Below, one piece after another: positions 59,806 through 64,000 of a stretch of DNA of 64,000 bases (the first letter of the stretch is position 1; each line of letters starts with the position of its first letter). The DNA lies in the NCBI RefSeq assembly GCF_000970205.1, contig NZ_CP009512.1:1-64000 (forward strand), written 5' to 3'. This DNA comes from Methanosarcina mazei S-6. GTDB lineage: Archaea > Halobacteriota > Methanosarcinia > Methanosarcinales > Methanosarcinaceae. The notes under the pieces were generated by a model. It was not told the DNA's origin. It made no database searches and worked only from the letters and a program-made list of their open reading frames with translations. Both the position numbers and the translations under genes were made by a program.

Positions 59806-60290
59806 ATGAAAATATCTCAAGATGTAGAAGCTATAATTCATGAGAACATTTCGAGTAGTAAGGCTCCTAAATTTAATCATACGGCAGCTTCCATCGGTGC
59901 GGACGAGGATCTGCAAGTAGTATGCCTTGGAACTGATGGATTACCTTACCTTTTCTGGCAGGGAGGGGTCAAAAAAAGTCAATGGCATTATGAAGGAAAG
60001 TTGCTTCATGATAAAATCGAAGGTATCAAGTTTACTAGTGTGGCAGCTTCCATTGGTGCGGACAAGGATCTGCAAGTAGTATGCCTTGGAACTGATGGAT
60101 TACCTTACCTTTTCTGGCAGGGAGGGGTCAAAAAAAGTCAATGGCATTATGAAGGAAAGTTGCTTCATGATAAAATAAAGGTGTAAAGTTTACTAGTTTG
60201 ACAGTTTCAATTGGTGCAGACTGGGATTTCAATTAGTATGCTTTGGAACTGACGGATTAACTTGTATTATCGCGAAAGACGATGCAGGTT
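59806..60290 (+). pseudogene. repeat protein gene with decayed third repeat
   Basis: The open part encodes 127 residues from ATG 59806 (ggaggt 5 nt upstream) to a TAA at 60184-60186. It contains two nearly identical 53-residue repeats with AASIGADxDLQVVCLGTDG, LPYLFWQGGVKKSQWHYEG, a pattern like lectin-type beta-propeller blades (PLL/fucolectin-like). A third copy follows at about 60187-60290 but small deletions near 60172-60186 shift the frame and stop codons break it. This looks like a truncated remnant of a longer propeller gene. Confidence 0.65.
59883..60183 (+). repeat. 159-bp near-identical tandem repeat
   Basis: Copies begin at 59883 and 60042 (period 159 bp) and differ at only a few bases over most of their length. 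A degenerate third copy starts near 60199. Confidence 0.9.
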
Positions 60291-60483
60291 AGTATTTTCA
60301 AAATGGACCGACACCAGTTCCAATTTGCTGTATAAACGAATGACGATTTTTATTCGTTTATAATTTTTTCCTTTAATAGTCCACAAGAAAAGTCTTCATT
60401 CATCGGTTTTGGATTCTATTCTTATAATATGTTCTAAAAATTTTAGTATTGAAAAATAACACTAAAAAAGAACTCGGGGATTA

Positions 60484-61815
60484 TTACATCCCCATTTTCT
60501 TCTTCATCATTTTCTGGATATTGAATTTTCCGCCTCTGAAGCCTTTCAAAGCCGTCTGCATGGTTTTATGATATTTTAGAAGTTCCCTGACATCTTCAGG
60601 ACTGCAGCCAGAGCCTCTTGATATTCTTTTGATCCGTGATCCGCCTATTAGCTTGGGGTCAGCCATTTCATCTTCTGTCATCGAGTCCATAATGACCTTG
60701 TAATTCTTCATTTTGTCACTGGTAGCCTGGAACATCTCATCTGATAATTTCACGCCTCCCAGTCCTCCCATGCCCATAGGGAGCATTGACATAATCTGCT
60801 TGAGAGGGCCCATTTTATTCATTGCTTCAAGCTGCTTGTACATATCTTTCAATGTGAAGCGCCCCTGCATAAGGGCTTCGACATTGACGTCTTCTTCGCT
60901 CAGGCTTTCCTCTGCCTTTTCCATCAGGCTCTTGAGGTCCCCCATTCCAAGAAGTCTTGAGATGAACCTGTCAGCCTCGAACTTTTCAAAGTCTTCCGGA
61001 GTTTCCCCTACTCCTATAAAGGCAATCGGAGCTTTTGTTTCAGATACTGCTGAAAGCGCTCCACCACCTTTTGCTGTTCCGTCCAGTTTTGTGATGATAA
61101 CGCCCGTGATCCCTACCGAATCATTGAAAGCATGAGCCTGCTGGCTTGCCTGTTGCCCTATACCCGCGTCGAGAACCATGAACTTGTGGTCAGGTTTTGC
61201 AACGGCATGGATCCTCTCCATTTCTTCGATAAGGTCGGCTTCGAGGGCGTGCCTGCCTGCTGTGTCCACTATTTTTATATCGTATTTTTCGAGTGCTTTA
61301 AGCCCATGTATGGTAATCTCTACAGCATCGGGGTTTCCTTCCTCTCCGTAAAAACCCACATTGAGCTTTTCAGAGAGAGTCTTGAGCTGGTGGTAAGCTC
61401 CTGGCCGGAAGGTATCTGCGGCAACAACACCTGCTTTGAGCCCCTTTCTCTGGAAATAGCGTGCCAGTTTTGCAGCACTTGTGGTCTTTCCGCTTCCCTG
61501 AAGTCCCACCATCATGATTGTCTGGGGCTTGAGCTGGATATCGGCTCCTTTCCCGATGATTTCCATCAGTTCCTGATACACAATGCGGATCACATGCTCC
61601 CTCGGGTTCATACCCGCAGGAGGGTCTTCTTTCATTGCACGCTCTTTGATTCTCTGCGACATCCCCATGACAAGTTTTACGTTAACGTCAGCCTGGAGCA
61701 GAGCGCGCTGAATATCCTTTACTACTTCATTGACCGTGCGCTCATCAATTCTCCCTGCGCCGATCAGCTTTTTGAGTGCTCCCTGTAAGGAGTCTCCGAG
61801 TTTTTCCATTACCAT
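60484..61815 (-). CDS. srp54: signal recognition particle protein Srp54
   Basis: This 443-residue SRP GTPase has an N-terminal helical domain (1-90), the G domain with P-loop [21 protein letters not shown] near 101-121, [16 protein letters not shown] (G3), and [18 protein letters not shown] (G4), and a Met-rich M domain ([29 protein letters not shown], with [19 protein letters not shown] for RNA contact). It targets secreted and membrane proteins. The Met-Met-Lys-Lys-rich C-terminus is usual. Confidence 0.97.
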   Translation of the reverse strand: MVMEKLGDSLQGALKKLIGAGRIDERTVNEVVKDIQRALLQADVNVKLVMGMSQRIKERAMKEDPPAGMNPREHVIRIVYQELMEIIGKGADIQLKPQTIMMVGLQGSGKTTSAAKLARYFQRKGLKAGVVAADTFRPGAYHQLKTLSEKLNVGFYGEEGNPDAVEITIHGLKALEKYDIKIVDTAGRHALEADLIEEMERIHAVAKPDHKFMVLDAGIGQQASQQAHAFNDSVGITGVIITKLDGTAKGGGALSAVSETKAPIAFIGVGETPEDFEKFEADRFISRLLGMGDLKSLMEKAEESLSEEDVNVEALMQGRFTLKDMYKQLEAMNKMGPLKQIMSMLPMGMGGLGGVKLSDEMFQATSDKMKNYKVIMDSMTEDEMADPKLIGGSRIKRISRGSGCSPEDVRELLKYHKTMQTALKGFRGGKFNIQKMMKKKMGM

Positions 61816-62220
61816 ATGAGAATCGTCCTGCTAAATTTTGAGGATGGATAAAAGGATAGATTAAATTTAATATCTTGAGTTTAACTTATTCGTCTGCGTA
61901 CAAAGTTGTTTTCCGGTTTTATTTTTTACCTTATAAGAAGGTGATTTTTTTTGCATTTATTTTACTCTGTATAAGAGGCGATCTTTGTTTAATAAGCCTT
62001 TTAGTTTTTGATACTTAAAAGGTGTGAAGGTGATGTCTGAGATAATAATAGAATGTGTATGATAGAATGTGTAAAACGAATTTGAATATCAGGCAGATTA
62101 AATGCTCCGAATATAAATAACCGCTCGGATATAAAAAATCAAAGTATGAAAAAAACCTGAGGATGCATAAAATTTCAGGTAAGAAAAACGGAAAAATAAT
62201 TCATGAAAAATTACTCTTAA
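61816..62220. other. AT-rich intergenic region
   Basis: About 400 nt, with the srp54 promoter side at left and the ends of the initiator tRNA transcripts at right. I see no gene. Confidence 0.5.
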
Positions 62221-62295
62221 TAGCGGGGGATGGATTCGAACCATCGGTCTACGGGTTATGAGCCCGTCGGGATCTCCTGGCTACCCCACCCCGCT
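62221..62295 (-). tRNA. initiator tRNA-Met (CAT), copy 2
   Basis: On the minus strand the acceptor is AGCGGGG/CCCCGCT with the A1-U72 end pair, the anticodon stem-loop is GGGCTCATAACCC with three G-C pairs, and the anticodon is CAT. These are initiator features. Discriminator A; CCA not encoded. Confidence 0.93.
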
Positions 62296-62358
62296 ACGGG
62301 GTTTGCTGATTATTTTACAAAAGGATTATTATCATGAAGAGATGCGAAACTTTCCTTA

Positions 62359-62433
62359 TAGCGGGGGATGGATTCGAACCATCGGTCTACGGGTTATGAG
62401 CCCGTCGGGATCTCCTGGCTACCCCACCCCGCT
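62359..62433 (-). tRNA. initiator tRNA-Met (CAT), copy 1
   Basis: It is identical to the copy at 62221-62295, and 63 nt upstream of it in transcription order. The flanking bases tacgggg also match, pointing to a recent duplication. Confidence 0.93.
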
Positions 62434-62674
62434 ACGGGGCTTTATACTTCAGGCATTATGCCCGAGACAGCTATCAGAACATACTAACGATTACTTATAT
62501 ACTTTTCGCTCACCTGTAATCTTGCAGGAAAATCCGGATGACGGTCATGTCCGATTTAAAAACTTCGCCAAACTCCTCTATTTTACCCGTCTTTATTTCA
62601 GGTTTCATTTCTAATAGCTGTTTTTCAGGCTTTTTCGGGAAAGATATTTGAAAGCTGAAGTCCCACGTTATATT

Positions 62675-62866
62675 ATGACCAGATGTTTGTTTTGCGGGGC
62701 TTATTGTGAAGTAAAATGCGGTGTCTACTGTGAAAGCTATTCAGGAAACACGGAAGAAAAAGAACATACGGAAGACGCAAACATACTTGGGTGTACCCAG
62801 ATAGGCACCTCGTATATCTGCGACAGCTGCCTCAAAGATCTTAAAGAAGCTCTCGGGCTCTTATAA
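62675..62866 (+). CDS. small Cys-rich (zinc-binding-like) protein
   Basis: About 63 residues from ATG 62675, or 72 from TTG 62648 (gggaaag upstream). Cys residues occur as CLFC, AYC, KCGVYC, LGC and CDSC, enough for one or two zinc sites. The acidic middle (NTEEKEHTEDAN) separates the two Cys clusters. The family is not recognised. Confidence 0.6.
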   Translation: MTRCLFCGAYCEVKCGVYCESYSGNTEEKEHTEDANILGCTQIGTSYICDSCLKDLKEALGLL

Positions 62867-62962
62867 AGCTCTTGAAGCCGATGCGGTCCTTAAGAGAAAT
62901 ATTTCATGCCTCTATGAGGAGAAAGTAAAAAGAATCAGAGGCATGAAAAATGAGATTACTGC

Positions 62963-63244
62963 TCAGAAAACATCAACATTAAGTATAAATCTGTCTTCGG
63001 TTCCTGTTTCATTTTCCCAGGGCCTTTTATATACCGCTGTTACTTGCTGGGCGCCCTCGGAATCCGCTTTAATTTCCCACTCACGGACTCCTCCAGCACC
63101 AACAAGAGGTGGAGTATCCTCCTGAGAGTCTGGGGAATAAAATGTTCCATTGATATCAGTGAGATTAAGTCCCTGGCTCAGGTTTAATTCCCACAAATAG
63201 CCTGTAGACGGGTTATCCTTAAGTCTAAGATAGAAACTCTCGCC
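62963..63244 (-). CDS. chagasin-like (I42) inhibitor domain behind an in-frame UAG
   Basis: These 93 codons lie in the same frame as the lipoprotein gene, directly after its TAG (63245-63247). They encode GESFYLRLKDNPSTGYLWEL (NPxTGY loop of the I42 chagasin family), LVGAGGVREWEIKADSEGAQ and VYKRPWENE, the three inhibitory loops, and end with TGA. No ribosome site or start codon lies at the beginning. The domain can only be made if the UAG is read, possibly as pyrrolysine, or it is a relic cut off by a nonsense mutation. It targets papain-like proteases in characterised members. Confidence 0.7.
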   Translation of the reverse strand, partial: GESFYLRLKDNPSTGYLWELNLSQGLNLTDINGTFYSPDSQEDTPPLVGAGGVREWEIKADSEGAQQVTAVYKRPWENETGTEDRFILNVDVF

Positions 63245-63796
63245 CTATTCGATATTTATATTTGTCCCATTACCAGCTTCTGTTACTACCTGCTGTCCCG
63301 GTGGCATAGAGTCCGGCGTCTCCTTAAGGATATTATCGACAGTAAGTTCAAAAGATCCGGTCACTCCATTTACATTTACAGTATAATTTCCGGCTCTGAG
63401 ACCCTGGACTTCCAGGGGGATCGTTTCCCTGAAGCTCTCTATAGCCTGGGTGCAGATTGCATCTTTTGGACGCTTTGTCGTGATATTGATATTGAAGGTC
63501 TCTCCTTCCCTTTCGGTCTTTATTTCGTCAATCCTGGTGCATCCATCAGGCAGATAGCCTTCTGCTATTACATTTATCTGCACTGGAAAAGATTCCATAA
63601 TCAGAATATCAATACTCTCCACATTTGCCATACCGTAAGTGTATTCTATTTCAGTGGTGTTATTCTGCTCGTCCTCGACGTTTTCAACACAGCCGGAAAG
63701 AGCAACTATAAAGAATGTAAACAGGACTGCTGTCAATCTTACAGTTTTGACATGCCTGATACTTTTTATGTACTTTCCATCTATTCTTCCTTTCAT
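63245..63796 (-). CDS. lipoprotein, N-terminal part up to an in-frame amber codon
   Basis: The protein is 183 residues to the TAG. The signal peptide is RLTAVLFTFFIVALSGC with a lipobox-like LSGC, so it is probably lipid-anchored outside the cell. The body has YGMANVESIDILIMESFPVQINVIAEGYLPDGCTRIDEI and a GNYTVNVNGVTGSFEL strand-rich region. A gggag site precedes ATG 63796. Read through the TAG, the total would be 277 residues with a chagasin-like domain at the C-terminus. The same Cys-anchored, inhibitor-bearing layout occurs in other exported I42 proteins. Confidence 0.82.
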   Translation of the reverse strand: MKGRIDGKYIKSIRHVKTVRLTAVLFTFFIVALSGCVENVEDEQNNTTEIEYTYGMANVESIDILIMESFPVQINVIAEGYLPDGCTRIDEIKTEREGETFNINITTKRPKDAICTQAIESFRETIPLEVQGLRAGNYTVNVNGVTGSFELTVDNILKETPDSMPPGQQVVTEAGNGTNINIE

Positions 63797-64000
63797 CTGT
63801 CTCCCTCTTCTTTTAATATATAGATGAAAAAATAAGCCTGTTCCAATTTATCTTTTGCTTAAACTTCAGTTCTGTTCGTAGCTTTCATTTTTTAATCCGG
63901 AATTCTTAAGCAGAAGCATTTAAAAAATGAAAAAGTAAAAAACCGGTTTTTAAATTTCCGGTTTCAATATCAGGGTTTTTAATGGAAGGATAAAGTGTAT
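63797..64000. other. intergenic region at window end
   Basis: This AT-rich stretch of about 200 nt contains the likely promoter of the lipoprotein gene (minus strand). I see no gene in it. Confidence 0.4.

Noticed and set aside
62258-62614. 118-residue open frame with an internal repeat
   Set aside because: The repeat is the two initiator tRNA genes read in antisense.

Overview
The window is archaeal and almost certainly from a Methanosarcina chromosome. It carries an archaeal 16S-23S-5S rRNA operon, an Orc1/Cdc6 initiator with an ORB (origin recognition box), archaeal DnaG, a four-OB-fold RPA, ArcS (archaeosine synthase), the archaeal early aromatic pathway (AroA'/AroB'), an Fae-Hps fusion, the archaeal GuaAA glutaminase subunit and Srp54. 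Shine-Dalgarno sites match the 16S tail (GGATCACCTCCT), and intergenic DNA is long and AT-rich. I cannot name the species from sequence alone.

Layout. 1-5 kb: putative origin flank with one ORB, orc1/cdc6, a UPF0200 kinase-like gene, a UPF0201 gene, a TIM-barrel gene, and an 87-bp MITE-like element. 5-11 kb: a GGCT-like gene, a SelB/EF-Tu-like protein with a degenerate GTPase domain, a complete IS1182-type insertion sequence, a Pab1020-type RNA ligase, and an AIM24-family gene that seems to begin with AUA. 11-19 kb: five consecutive CBS-domain genes, an AT-rich gap with two further ORB-like boxes, and rpa1. 19-24 kb: Tpt1/KptA, RtcA and an NADH oxidase/CoA-disulfide reductase-like flavoprotein, then 1.5 kb of gene-free DNA rich in hairpins. 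24-39 kb: dnaG, UPF0058, a GNAT acetyltransferase, arcS, a GlcD/GlcF-like oxidoreductase pair, two tandem small paralogues, ygiQ-mbl-tatD, and leuA with an operator-like inverted repeat at its promoter. 39-44 kb: rRNA operon with two tandem promoters and visible processing stems. 44-50 kb: bacterioferritin, a Yip1-type membrane protein, two tRNA-Cys genes, nth, fae-hps, tpiA and a methyltransferase. 50-58 kb: a secreted HEAT-repeat protein and the aroA'-aroB'-aroD-aroE-tyrA operon. 58-64 kb: guaAA, a ribbon-helix-helix gene whose stop codon lies in a second MITE-like element, a decaying repeat gene, srp54, two initiator tRNA genes, a small Cys-rich protein, and a lipoprotein whose chagasin-like inhibitor domain lies behind an in-frame UAG.

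The genes fall into replication (orc1, rpa1, dnaG, ORBs), RNA repair and modification (RNA ligase, tpt1, rtcA, arcS), translation (rRNA, tRNAs, srp54) and amino-acid or central metabolism (leuA, aro operon, fae-hps, tpiA). The observations most worth checking are the amber codon before the chagasin domain (pyrrolysine readthrough or nonsense mutation), the ORB-like pair beside rpa1, a GTACAT-N2-ATGTAS palindrome shared by the leuA and aro promoters, the AUA start, and the hairpin-rich gap before dnaG.
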